Shown here: positions 15,918 through 23,307 of the stretch, in pieces
How the letters are laid out: every line of letters starts with the position of its first letter
Position numbering within the stretch: the first letter of the stretch is position 1
Source of the DNA: RYN-431 sp036388295
GTDB taxonomy: Bacteria; Planctomycetota; Phycisphaerae; Tepidisphaerales; Tepidisphaeraceae
Length of the DNA: 34,291 bases
Reading direction: 5' to 3'
Assembly: GCA_036388295.1 (NCBI GenBank)
Contig: DASVSC010000208.1
Location: forward strand, 1 to 34,291
Made by a program: the position numbers and the translations under genes
Notes under the pieces: generated by a model
What the model saw: only the letters and a program-made list of their open reading frames with translations
The model's database searches: none
Told to the model about the DNA's origin: nothing

Positions 15918-16433
15918 CAAAACTAATTGTTCCAATCGCGTGACCACTTCATCGACGCAAAGCGAAGTCACGTCAAGTTCGTACGTCGCCGCTGCCCGGT
16001 AGAGCGGTTCGCGGCGCGCGAGCAACGTCCGAACTTCCTCAATCCCGCCGCCGAGATGCGTCAGCGCCGGACGATTCGCGGCCGTCGCCGGATCGCTGTG
16101 GATTCGTGCGTGAAGCGTTTCGGCGTCGCAGCGCAGGTAAACCCGGTGCGCGTCCGACGCCAGCAATGCGTCAAGATTAGCCGGCCGCAGGACCACGCCG
16201 CCGCCTAGGCTGATCACCGTGTCCTGCCGGTTCAGCAGGTCGACCAGCACCACGCTTTCCAGATCGCGGAAGGCCGCCTCGCCACTTTGTTCGAAGATCT
16301 CGCGAATGTCCCGCCCCGCCCGGCGGACCAATTCCTCATCGGCGTCGACGAATGCCAGCGCCAGCCGCGCCGCCAAACGCCGGCCGACGCTGGTCTTGCC
16401 GCTGCCGCGATAGCCGATGAGCACGATCCGCAC
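15897..16433 (-). CDS. aroK: Shikimate kinase
   Basis: The 178-residue cytoplasmic kinase phosphorylates the 3-hydroxyl of shikimate with ATP in the chorismate pathway. Visible motifs: P-loop GYRGSGKTSVGRRLA at residues 7-21; the shikimate-binding FVDADEELVRR; F-R-D-LE with AAFRDLESVVL; and ISLGGGVVLR, the GGGxV shikimate site. The lid region holds the Arg-containing segment TAANRPAL. Length is normal. Its start is GTG at 16433, six bases from a GATACT -10-like box, so the message may be almost leaderless. The last codons and the TAA stop lie within a dispersed inverted repeat (15889-15917), so the final residues LAADEHG are probably repeat-derived. The next gene on the same strand is the prepilin peptidase. 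Confidence 0.94.
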   Translation of the reverse strand: MRIVLIGYRGSGKTSVGRRLAARLALAFVDADEELVRRAGRDIREIFEQSGEAAFRDLESVVLVDLLNRQDTVISLGGGVVLRPANLDALLASDAHRVYLRCDAETLHARIHSDPATAANRPALTHLGGGIEEVRTLLARREPLYRAAATYELDVTSLCVDEVVTRLEQLVLAADEHG

Positions 16434-16439
16434 GCCCGC

Positions 16440-16468
16440 AGTATCGCCGGGCCGGGGCCGATAATGAA
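16440..16468 (-). promoter_or_regulatory. Possible promoter very close to the aroK start
   Basis: Read on the minus strand, TTCATT and GATACT are 17 bases apart, and GATACT ends only six bases before the GTG start. Transcription would begin at or next to the start codon. The match is partial (3/6 at -35), so this is tentative. Confidence 0.3.
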
Positions 16469-16710
16469 ATCGCCCGCCCCGGAGCCGGGCGTGGGGTATG
16501 GTTCGGACGCCTGACGGGGAGTGACTACTGCGGTGTCGTCCGCCGACAAAGCTTTACCACAGGCGGTCGCTGACGGTCGTCGTACAGTCTCGGCACCTGG
16601 CCTCGCTCGGCCGTGCGTTTTGTCGGCGGTGTAAAGTCTCCTCCCGGGGCGACGTCCTTGTTCACACAGGCGTTTAGGGAACGCTTCCTGTCTGGTCTTT
16701 AGGAGGATTC

Positions 16711-17481
16711 ATGTCCGACCTGCTCCACGCTCTCGAAGCCCGTCGTCTGTTTGCCGCCAGTGCTACTCTTACTGACGGGACGCTGACCGTTGTCGGGACG
16801 GACGAATCCGAACGGATCGATGTCGCTTACTCCTTGCGGTCAAGCACAGCGATCAGCACCAGTACGGCCCGGTACGTCCCGCTGGTCGCTGTCCGCGTCG
16901 ACGGCGAACTGCTCGGGCGGTTCAGGGTCAACGCCGTGAAGAAGATTCATGTGCTGGCCAACGGCGGGAACGACCGCGTGACGGCGCCGGCCAATTCGGT
17001 GGCCACGTTGCCGAAGGGTTCGAGCAGTTTCCTTGCGTTCGTCGGCACGGACGCGGAGCCGATGCTGATCGAAGGCGGTTCCGGCAACGACCGCCTCGTC
17101 GGTGGCGCCGGCGACGACACCCTGCTCGGCGGACGGGGTGACGACCGTCTGACCGACGGGTATGGCAGCAACCGGCTTGAGGGTGGCCGGGGGAATGATG
17201 TCCTCGATGGTGTGGATCAAAGCTTCTACCGCAGCCTCGGCACGTCGCCGGCCAGTTCCTTCATTTCCTCCTCGGTCTACAATCTGAACGGACCGTCGGC
17301 GGACGGCGCTTACGCGCCGTCGCCTGACACCCTCATCGGCGGGCCAGGCGTTGACCGCTATTTGCAGGACACCGACGACCGAGTGATCGAGACCGACGAC
17401 GCCGCGCCCACTGACACCTACGGCGGCTCGATCCTGGTCATCACCGACACCGCCGGTCTGTCGGTCGGGCTGCGTGCCTAA
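16711..17481 (+). CDS. RTX-repeat surface protein with N-terminal LEARRL motif
   Basis: A 256-residue protein preceded by a strong AGGAGGA, 4 bases from the ATG. It opens with MSDLLHALEARRLFAASATL: the short LEARRL motif near the N-terminus, followed directly by a beta-rich domain without a normal hydrophobic signal peptide, is the pattern of LEPR-XLL-type proteins common in planctomycetes. A first beta domain (about 20-105) is followed by RTX-type nonapeptides (GGSGNDRLVGGAGDDTLLGG, then GGRGNDVLDG) that in known proteins bind calcium in a parallel beta roll. RTX proteins are usually secreted by type I systems; none is encoded here. The C-terminal 60 residues have no match I recognise. Two further LE-RR proteins lie at 20167 and 21228. 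Confidence 0.8.
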   Translation: MSDLLHALEARRLFAASATLTDGTLTVVGTDESERIDVAYSLRSSTAISTSTARYVPLVAVRVDGELLGRFRVNAVKKIHVLANGGNDRVTAPANSVATLPKGSSSFLAFVGTDAEPMLIEGGSGNDRLVGGAGDDTLLGGRGDDRLTDGYGSNRLEGGRGNDVLDGVDQSFYRSLGTSPASSFISSSVYNLNGPSADGAYAPSPDTLIGGPGVDRYLQDTDDRVIETDDAAPTDTYGGSILVITDTAGLSVGLRA

Positions 17482-17508
17482 GCCGAGGCGGTCGCTACGG
17501 CTTGGCGG

Positions 17509-17537
17509 TTCGCCAACCTTCGCCCGTCCGCTATACT
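17509..17537 (+). promoter_or_regulatory. Possible promoter for pyrH with near-leaderless transcript
   Basis: TTCGCC (17509-17514) and TATACT (17532-17537) are separated by 17 bases. TATACT ends eight bases before the ATG at 17546, so transcription would start one or two bases from the start codon. There is no Shine-Dalgarno sequence in this interval, which fits a leaderless message. Confidence 0.4.
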
Positions 17538-17545
17538 GCCCGGCC

Positions 17546-18271
17546 ATGGCCGAAACCGAACTGAAGTACAAACGCATTCTCCTCAAAATCTCCGGCGAAG
17601 GCTTCTGCGAAGAAGGCGGCTTCGGCATCGAGGCGGACGAACTCGAACTCATCGCCAAGCAGTGCGTGGCCGTGGCGCAGACGGGCGTCGAACTGGCCAT
17701 CGTCGTCGGCGGCGGGAACTTCATCCGCGGCAAGACCTTCGCCGAAGACGGCCACATCAACCGCGCCACCGCCGACTACATGGGCATGCTCGCCACCGTG
17801 CTCAACGCCCTGGCCCTGCAGGAGACCATGGAAAAGTTCGGCCAGCCGACGCGCGTCATGTCGGCCATCGGCGTGTTCAGCGTCTGCGAGCCGTTCATCC
17901 GCCGTAAGGCCGTGCGGCATTTGGAAAAGAAGCGCGTCGTCATCCTCGCGGCCGGCACGGGCAACCCGTTCTTTACCACCGACACCTGCGCCGCCCTGCG
18001 CGCCAGCGAGATCCAGGCCGACGTGCTGCTCAAGGCCACCAAGGTCGACGGCATCTACGACAAGGACCCGAAGAAGTTCCCCGACGCCAAGCTGTACAAA
18101 AGCGTCAGCTTCGAAGAGGTCATTCGCGACGAGTTGAAGGTGATGGACCAGGCCGCGTTCGTGTTGTGCAAAGAGCGCGAAATCCCGCTGGTCGTCTTCA
18201 ACATGAAGACCGAAGGCAACATCGGCCGCGTCGTGCGCGGCGATGACGTCGGCACGAAAATTAACCCGTAA
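17546..18271 (+). CDS. pyrH: UMP kinase (uridylate kinase)
   Basis: A 241-residue amino-acid-kinase-fold enzyme that phosphorylates UMP to UDP, a key step in pyrimidine nucleotide synthesis. Signatures: YKRILLKISGEGF at the N-terminus, AIVVGGGNFIRG, the ATADYMGMLATVLNALALQ helix, ILAAGTGNPFFTTDTCAALR and LLKATKVDGIYDKDPKKFPD. These are diagnostic of bacterial hexameric PyrH. The start is taken at the Met just before AETELKYKRILLKI. An upstream in-frame start at 17474 would add 24 residues without homology and overlap the RTX gene. It is followed by frr, the conserved bacterial order, but the usual rpsB-tsf genes are not upstream; an RTX surface protein stands there instead. Confidence 0.96.
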   Translation: MAETELKYKRILLKISGEGFCEEGGFGIEADELELIAKQCVAVAQTGVELAIVVGGGNFIRGKTFAEDGHINRATADYMGMLATVLNALALQETMEKFGQPTRVMSAIGVFSVCEPFIRRKAVRHLEKKRVVILAAGTGNPFFTTDTCAALRASEIQADVLLKATKVDGIYDKDPKKFPDAKLYKSVSFEEVIRDELKVMDQAAFVLCKEREIPLVVFNMKTEGNIGRVVRGDDVGTKINP

Positions 18272-18290
18272 AAACAAGGGGACAGTGTGT

Positions 18291-18338
18291 AGGCGTGAGG
18301 CGTGAGTGAATCCCCGTTTGTCCTCACGCCTCACGCCT
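18291..18338. repeat. Inverted repeat of GGCGTGA units between pyrH and frr
   Basis: AGGCGTGAGGCGTGAG (18291-18306) is the exact reverse complement of 18323-18338, around a 16-base spacer. Each arm is two tandem copies of a 7-base unit. It sits 19 bases after the pyrH stop and 27 bases before the frr ATG, so it would form a strong hairpin between two genes that are normally co-transcribed. Confidence 0.85.
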
Positions 18339-18365
18339 TTCCCCTCTACCCTAAGGTACCCCGCT

Positions 18366-18926
18366 ATGCCCCTAGACGACATCCTGATGGACTGCGAAGA
18401 GCAGATGGAAAAGGCCCTCACGCACCTCAACCACGAGCTGCGCGGCGTCCGCACCGGCCGGGCCAACCCGGCGTTGGTGGAGAACCTGCAGGTCGACTAC
18501 TACGGCACGCCGACGAGCCTGAAAAGCATTGCCATCATTCAGGTGCCCGAAGCCACGCAGCTGATGATCAAGCCGTTCAACCCGGCCGACCTGAAGGCCA
18601 TCGACAAGGCCATCAGCGACAGCAAGCTGAACCTGCCCACCAGCAGCGACGGCCGGGCGATCCGCCTGAACCTGCCCCCCATGAGCGGCGACCGGCGCAC
18701 CCAACTCGTGGCCAGCACCAAGCCGATGGGCGAGACGGCCAAGATCAGCATCCGCGGTGCCCGCCGCGACGCCAATAAGCTGATCGACACCGAAGAAAAG
18801 GGCAAAGTCATGACCGAAGACGACGCCGAAAGCGCCAAGGAACAGGTGCAGGAGCTGACCAAGGCGTACGAAGCCAAGGTCGACGTGGCCATCGAGGCCA
18901 AGCGGAAAGAAATTCTGGACGTCTAG
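18366..18926 (+). CDS. frr: Ribosome recycling factor
   Basis: The 186-residue factor works with EF-G to split post-termination ribosomes. The sequence has the RRF hallmarks: MEKALTHLNHELRGVRTGRA, NPALVENLQVDYYGTPTSLK, the hinge and domain II region, then RLNLPPMSGDRRTQL and a C-terminal helix AKVDVAIEAKRKEILDV. Length equals the family norm (about 185). The ATG at 18366 is chosen because it begins immediately before the conserved first helix; a weak AAGG lies upstream. It stands 94 bases after pyrH with a hairpin repeat in between. Confidence 0.96.
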   Translation: MPLDDILMDCEEQMEKALTHLNHELRGVRTGRANPALVENLQVDYYGTPTSLKSIAIIQVPEATQLMIKPFNPADLKAIDKAISDSKLNLPTSSDGRAIRLNLPPMSGDRRTQLVASTKPMGETAKISIRGARRDANKLIDTEEKGKVMTEDDAESAKEQVQELTKAYEAKVDVAIEAKRKEILDV

Positions 18927-18952
18927 CCCATGCCCAGCCGGGCGGTAGCAGG

Positions 18953-19074
18953 CCTCTGGCTCCCCCTCCCCTTGCGGGAGGGGGTGGGGGGAGGGGTTCT
19001 GACGCGCGTTGAGCACAACAATAATCGAAGAACCCCTCCTCTAACCCCTCCCGCAAGGGGAGGGGAACCAGAGG
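18953..19074. repeat. Inverted-arm C/G-rich repeat (copy A)
   Basis: Left arm 18953-19000 and right arm 19029-19074 are near reverse complements, differing mainly in G-run lengths, around a 28-base spacer. Each arm contains an internal palindrome (CCCCTCCCCTTGCGGGAGGG), so the whole can fold as nested hairpins. A second copy in the opposite orientation lies at 23812-23930. It fills the gap between frr and the next gene. Confidence 0.85.
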
Positions 19075-19194
19075 GCCGCTAGATCTGACGAAAAGGCTCT
19101 AAACGAGCGGGCCCGTCGTCGGTAGGTTGGAGTGACAATCCGCCGCACCGGCGTCCGAACGCCGGCGGCCGGCTTTCGTTCCCGGAGGAGTGTT

Positions 19195-19599
19195 ATGCGT
19201 CTTCGTTCGTCTACCATCGTCGCCCTCGCCGTTCTCGGCTGTTTCGCCGCCCTGCCCGCGGTCAGCCCCGCTCAGGCCCCCACCACCGCGCCGTCGGCGG
19301 GCACCGCGACCGGCACCTGGACCTGGACGCAGCCCGGCCGCAACAGCGACACCGAGATGTCGCTGAAGATCCAGCAGACCGGCGACAAAGTCACCGGCAT
19401 GCTGATCGGCCAGGGCGGCCGCGAGTCTGAAATCACCGACGGCACGTTCAAGGCCGGCCAGCTCGTCTTCAAAGTTGTCCGCGACATGAACGGCCAAACG
19501 AGTGTGACCACCTACACCGCCACGATCAGCGGCGACACCCTGAACGCCAAATCCGAAACCGTGCAAACCCGCACGTTCACGGCCGCCCGGGCGAAGTAA
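19195..19599 (+). CDS. Small exported beta-rich protein of unknown function
   Basis: A 134-residue protein with GGAGGAG four bases before the ATG. The N-terminus is a signal peptide (MRLRSS, hydrophobic core, cleavage plausible after SPAQA), and the mature part starts with PTTAPSAG, a linker typical of exported proteins of this group. The rest reads as repeated beta strands: GTWTWTQPGRNSDTEMSLKI, GDKVTGMLIGQ, ITDGTFKAGQLVFKVVRD and YTATISGDTLNAKSE. Small calycin-like beta domains of this kind are frequent in planctomycetes and have no assigned function. It stands alone between two repeat-bearing gaps. Confidence 0.75.
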   Translation: MRLRSSTIVALAVLGCFAALPAVSPAQAPTTAPSAGTATGTWTWTQPGRNSDTEMSLKIQQTGDKVTGMLIGQGGRESEITDGTFKAGQLVFKVVRDMNGQTSVTTYTATISGDTLNAKSETVQTRTFTAARAK

Positions 19600-19658
19600 A
19601 CGCCAGAAGCGGCAACCGGACTCACGCGCACCTCGTCGCGTGTAGCCGGCGGGCTGTC

Positions 19659-19686
19659 CCGCCGTGTGCCCTGCGGCACACGGCGG
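19659..19686. terminator. 12-bp GC-rich stem-loop after the small exported protein gene
   Basis: CCGCCGTGTGCC (19659-19670) pairs exactly with GGCACACGGCGG (19675-19686), loop CTGC. Its position suits a terminator, though no T run follows. It may equally be one member of a dispersed repeat. Confidence 0.4.
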
Positions 19687-20002
19687 CCGAACCCGGCTCG
19701 CCGTCCGCCACGCCCCCGATCCTACCGCCCCGGCCGCCGCTGTCGGCCAAAAACTGAGAAAAAGTCGCACGTTCGTTCGAGCACCCGCCGCCCGATTTTT
19801 CCGTTGTATTCCCCGGCCGGCACGTTCAACTACTGACTCACGCTCGCCCCCTTGCGCCCCCACCCGCCGCGACCTGCCCGGTCGCGGCGGCAGCCTCGCG
19901 CGAATCCTTGTCTACGTTCGTAGGCAATTTTTGCGATCGCCGGCCGGCTCGTTAGCGCGACGCGGCCCGTCATCAAGACCGGGTTTAGGCCAAGTCTTGC
20001 CG

Positions 20003-20036
20003 GGCGGCACAGGTTCGTACCCGAACTCGTGCCGCC
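20003..20036. repeat. Stem-loop repeat around a GTAC core
   Basis: Bases 20003-20010 pair with 20029-20036, and 20013-20017 (GTTCG) pair with 20022-20026, with one mismatch between the two stem parts. The right half (CGAACTCGTGCCGCC) recurs in slightly changed form at about 20076-20096 (CGAACTTGTGCCACC). The plan (GGNGGCAC ... GTAC ... GTGCCNCC) resembles the hairpins at 24912-24983 and 25043-25078. Confidence 0.5.
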
Positions 20037-20166
20037 GGATGCCGCCGATCAGGTCGTCGACTACAAACCGGTTGTCGTACGAACTTGTGCCACCCGCCTC
20101 CAACGATGAAGATTGCCGGTTTCGGGTAGTCAACATAAGTTACTTGTCGAACGCGCAAGGACACGA

Positions 20167-20937
20167 ATGATCGAAGCGCTCGAACGCCGCACGCACTTGA
20201 ACGGGACCCTTCGTGTCTTCACCGACGGGGAGGCCATCCGCATCGTCGGCGACCGGGCCAGCACTCAGTTGAGTCTAAGAGCGCCCGAAGACGGCGACGG
20301 CGGCCCGCTGCCGGGGCTGTACCTTCGGACGAACGCCGCACGGTTGATCGTCGACGGCCGCAACGTCATCGGACAGGCGCTGCTTTCCGAGACGGACGGA
20401 CGGTCGATCGAGATCGATCTCGGCGAGGGCCAAGACGACCTTTCCTTGGGCGGTGGCGCGATCCTCGGCGGCGCGCACATCAACATGGGGTCGGGCGACG
20501 ACACGCTGATTTCGAGCGCGCGGTACGACCGGCTCACGGTCGAAGGCGGCGAGGGCGAGGACCGGATCGGCGTTGGCGGCAATCCCCTCTTTTCCCCGCC
20601 CTTGATCGCGACCGGCAACGTCTCGATCCTGCCCGGACCGGGCCGCGACCGGGTCTTCTTCGGCGAACGCGGCAACAAACGCATCGAGGGCAAGCTGCTG
20701 ATCGTGGACCGTCAAGGCCCGCTCAGCGTGACCGGCGCGAACCTGTCCGTCCGCCGCGAGACGACCATCAACACCGGCAACTCCATTGACCGGATCACGC
20801 TCACCAACGCGCGGTTCGGGCGGAACGTGTACATCGACACGCGGGGCAACGACGACGTGATCGACCTCCGCAGGTCGGTCTTCCGCCGCGAGCGTTACGT
20901 GTGGCCGGGCGAGGGTGACGATAACGTCATTGAATAG
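20167..20937 (+). CDS. LE-RR-motif surface protein with RTX-like/beta-helix repeats
   Basis: A 256-residue protein. I start it at ATG 20167 (AAGGA five bases upstream) because it then opens with MIEALERRTHLNG, a direct counterpart of the LEARRL motif of the proteins at 16711 and 21228; an earlier in-frame start at 20113 would add 18 residues of unrelated sequence. After the motif come two beta-rich stretches, followed by repeats with Gly-Asp-Asp turns: LGEGQDDLSLGGGAILGG, MGSGDDTLIS, VEGGEGEDRIGVGG, PGPGRDRVFFG, DTRGNDDVIDLR and PGEGDDNVIE at the very end. These resemble degenerate RTX or right-handed beta-helix coils that may bind calcium. Export route unknown; no hydrophobic signal peptide is visible. 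Confidence 0.72.
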   Translation: MIEALERRTHLNGTLRVFTDGEAIRIVGDRASTQLSLRAPEDGDGGPLPGLYLRTNAARLIVDGRNVIGQALLSETDGRSIEIDLGEGQDDLSLGGGAILGGAHINMGSGDDTLISSARYDRLTVEGGEGEDRIGVGGNPLFSPPLIATGNVSILPGPGRDRVFFGERGNKRIEGKLLIVDRQGPLSVTGANLSVRRETTINTGNSIDRITLTNARFGRNVYIDTRGNDDVIDLRRSVFRRERYVWPGEGDDNVIE

Positions 20938-21227
20938 GCGGTCGTCTTCCCTTCGGCTAGTTGAGCCGATAATCGCCCGGGTCGCGGCTGCCCGCTTGCG
21001 CGATGCTTTTACTACATTTGTAGAGAAAATTGGTGATGGCGCGTCATAATCCATGGGTTTAATCTCCGAATACGCTCTCGTTGATAAGGGTTGGATAGCG
21101 ACCACCATTCTGGGCTGATTAACTTTTATTTACTTTGACTAACTCGCCCGCCGTGGTATTTCGTTCGGCCACGAGAGGCACGCAACGCCGCGTGCCGTTC
21201 TACACATCGCCAAGCGGGAGGAACATC
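20938..21227. other. Gap with small stem-loops before the next LE-RR gene
   Basis: These 290 bases hold no gene that I can support. A 6-bp stem (20953-20958 with 20964-20969) lies just after the preceding stop and could help end transcription. A 7-bp stem (21177-21183 with 21190-21196) lies about 20 bases before the ribosome binding site of the next gene. The middle (about 21000-21140) is AT-rich for this genome and is the likeliest promoter area, although I cannot single out a convincing -35/-10 pair. Confidence 0.4.
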
Positions 21228-22715
21228 ATGGTCGGTTCGAAAAGAGCTAGTGGTACTTCGCCCAAACCTGTTGTCATGACCGAAGCGTTAGAAGCCAGAC
21301 GGCTTCTGACCACGTTCGTTCCCTTGGCAAAGTACATCGCGGGCGACGGATTCTACGACATCGACAACGCCCCGGGCGTCTCCGTCAGCTATTCGTCCAG
21401 CGGCACCCGCGGTCTATTGGGGCCGTCGGGCGAAGCCAGCACCGTCACCGCCACGGTCAGTGGCCTGCCGCCGCACACGATGATCAGTGTTTGGGCCCAA
21501 GAAGATGGCGCGCCGAGCTTGGCACAGGGTGCGTCCAGCACGCTGACGATCACCGCGGCCGGCCAGACCAGGACGCACACGTCGACCTACCAGCAAGGCA
21601 GCGTGACCGGCAACCTTGGCAAGTGGGCCGCCCACTCCGGCAGCACCCTGACCGTCACCTATTCGGCCAGTCTGTCGGCCGGGGCCAGCGGGATGTACAG
21701 CAGGTGCAATCTGTACCTCACGGTGTACCAACCGACAATTACAGCTAGTGGCGGGGGAGCGTTGTCAGAGGTTTCACCTAGCACAGTTTCATTCACCGCT
21801 ACGCGCGACGAACCAATCGGTTACCTTGGCGTTAGCTTTGGTGACGAAGCCATTCCGGACACGACAGTAGCAGCCTCACGCGGTGGTACGGCGATTTACG
21901 GAGCAGACTATGAGGGCAGTCTGCCTGCTAGTTCATTTACATTCACGAATGGTCAAACGCTTAAGAATTTTGATGTCACTGTTATCAATGACGGCGCAAC
22001 AGAAAGCAATAAAAACGAATCAGGTCTCACTGAGTCCATCACGTGGACCGTACCCACTACCAACACCGCTTTGCCGACCATCTTAACAGCGACGATTACA
22101 GATGACGCCCGTTGGTACTACACGAACTGGACAACCATTCACAAACCTTCGCCTATGCGCACGCCTTTGGTCTTTAAAGGCGAAGACGTATCTTTAAGCA
22201 ACGACGGCACATGGAAGTATGTAACTCGTTATTATATTTATGACATCTGGGTTCCAGCTGCCGGCCGTCAAGTGAGTGCGAGCTGGGAAAACAACAACAA
22301 CGATGTTACGCCAAATCTAAGCGTCGAGTTCTCGCAAGAAACACAGTATCAAATTCAGATAAGCGGTGGTCAGCCTGTTACTTTCGCCTACTCTGAAAGC
22401 GCTACTTCTGGGACATCGGTAGGCACTAGTAGTAGTTTCCCATCAGTTGCGGCCGGTGAAGATGAAAAGGTTATGGTCGTTCCTCTGATACAAAAACGCC
22501 ACTTGATTACTGAGGTCGTGGTTTACCAATCCAATTCGCTAGGTGGTTGGGTTTATAATAATGCCTACGAAACCGATCAAGATATCGGCTATACTGGAGG
22601 AATCAACTACGCGTCATTTAAGTGCACACGAGTATGGCTCGATCCAGAGAACTCTTCACGACCAGCCTATCGTAGCGACTACCCGCTGGAAGATCACATT
22701 CCGCTGCTGTTTTGA
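21228..22715 (+). CDS. LEARRLL-motif surface protein with Calx-beta-like domain
   Basis: A 496-residue protein. GGAGGAA stands 5 bases before ATG 21228, which I prefer over an in-frame start at 21135. Near the N-terminus is MTEALEARRLLTTF, the same motif as in the genes at 16711 and 20167. Residues about 35-165 form one beta domain. Residues about 175-295 look like a Calx-beta-type repeat (GGTAIYGADYEGS, FTFTNGQTLKNFDVTVINDG, then LTATITDD). The last 200 residues are aromatic-rich (WYYTNWTTIH, YYIYDIW, ENNNNDVTP) with no family I recognise. The first third has the high GC and codon use of the rest of the window; from about 21720 onward the gene becomes much AT-richer, suggesting a mosaic origin. 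The stop is followed after one base by the next gene's ATG. Confidence 0.75.
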   Translation: MVGSKRASGTSPKPVVMTEALEARRLLTTFVPLAKYIAGDGFYDIDNAPGVSVSYSSSGTRGLLGPSGEASTVTATVSGLPPHTMISVWAQEDGAPSLAQGASSTLTITAAGQTRTHTSTYQQGSVTGNLGKWAAHSGSTLTVTYSASLSAGASGMYSRCNLYLTVYQPTITASGGGALSEVSPSTVSFTATRDEPIGYLGVSFGDEAIPDTTVAASRGGTAIYGADYEGSLPASSFTFTNGQTLKNFDVTVINDGATESNKNESGLTESITWTVPTTNTALPTILTATITDDARWYYTNWTTIHKPSPMRTPLVFKGEDVSLSNDGTWKYVTRYYIYDIWVPAAGRQVSASWENNNNDVTPNLSVEFSQETQYQIQISGGQPVTFAYSESATSGTSVGTSSSFPSVAAGEDEKVMVVPLIQKRHLITEVVVYQSNSLGGWVYNNAYETDQDIGYTGGINYASFKCTRVWLDPENSSRPAYRSDYPLEDHIPLLF

Positions 22716-22716
22716 A

Positions 22717-23283
22717 ATGAAACATTCGTTCATCAGGTCGTCTGTCAGTGTTGATGGCCGTTGTTGGCTACTGATGCATTTTTTTGGCTTGATTGTGTTT
22801 GCTTCTTCGCTTCTGTTGATGTGGGCAGCGAAACCCCTTGGGAAACCTCCCGGCATAGCCAAGGTCCTGCTCACAAAAGGCAGCGAGGGTTCGCCTTTTT
22901 ATGTCTTGATAATGGCTCCAGGCGCAAAGTTCAATTTGTATTTCGGCTCTTCGATGCCGCCCCTTCAGTCAAGGACGTACCAGGGAAAGGCGATTACGCT
23001 AGGTGCTGACAGCGCCGGACGATCCGGATCACTTTTTATTGCAGCGCGTGTTCACACCCGTGGAAAAGAATATTCAACGCAGTTTGATCATTGGGTTTTG
23101 TCGGTCAGTGCTTCATTGATCTTTGTTATAGGGTTGTGTCTCGGTTTGACCCCTTTGATTCCCGTCAAAGGGAGAAGACCTATATTCGACTTTTATCTAC
23201 GCGTAGTTGAGATAGCTTCAAGGTTAGGCTCGCGAGTTCGGAACAAGCGTGGCTTTGACGTGGTCACTACTGATGATCGCTGA
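22717..23283 (+). CDS. Small membrane protein of unknown function
   Basis: A 188-residue protein whose ATG at 22717 follows the stop of the previous gene by a single base, so translation is probably coupled. There are two hydrophobic helices: about residues 17-38 (LLMHFFGLIVFASSLLLMW) and about 125-150 (WVLSVSASLIFVIGLCLGL). The roughly 85 residues between them should be outside the cytoplasm and the basic tail (LGSRVRNKRG) inside. I recognise no family. Base composition is low-GC like the second half of the preceding gene, so the two probably arrived together. A partner role for the preceding surface protein, for example in anchoring or export, is possible but unproven. Confidence 0.6.
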   Translation: MKHSFIRSSVSVDGRCWLLMHFFGLIVFASSLLLMWAAKPLGKPPGIAKVLLTKGSEGSPFYVLIMAPGAKFNLYFGSSMPPLQSRTYQGKAITLGADSAGRSGSLFIAARVHTRGKEYSTQFDHWVLSVSASLIFVIGLCLGLTPLIPVKGRRPIFDFYLRVVEIASRLGSRVRNKRGFDVVTTDDR

Positions 23284-23307
23284 ACTCATTTGTAATATTG
23301 CAGTCTC

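Larger units (their letters stand above)
19600..20166. other. Non-coding gap with hairpin repeats upstream of an LE-RR protein
   Basis: No gene is supported in these 567 bases. A 12-bp stem with loop CTGC lies at 19659-19686, 60 bases after the previous stop; flanking AGCCGG/CCGGCT (19644-19649, 19693-19698) can extend it, and it may act as a terminator. A second hairpin lies at 20003-20036. An open frame on the minus strand (19912-20136) encodes a compositionally odd 74-residue peptide across the second element; I do not regard it as a gene. Confidence 0.5.

Noticed and set aside
16540..16629. 11-bp inverted repeat CCGCCGACAAA/TTTGTCGGCGG upstream of the RTX gene
   Set aside because: The arms are 68 bases apart and short, so chance is plausible; there is no further support for a regulatory role.
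19912..20136. 74-residue minus-strand open frame
   Set aside because: It spans the hairpin repeat at 20003-20036, has no ribosome binding site that I can see, and matches nothing I recognise.
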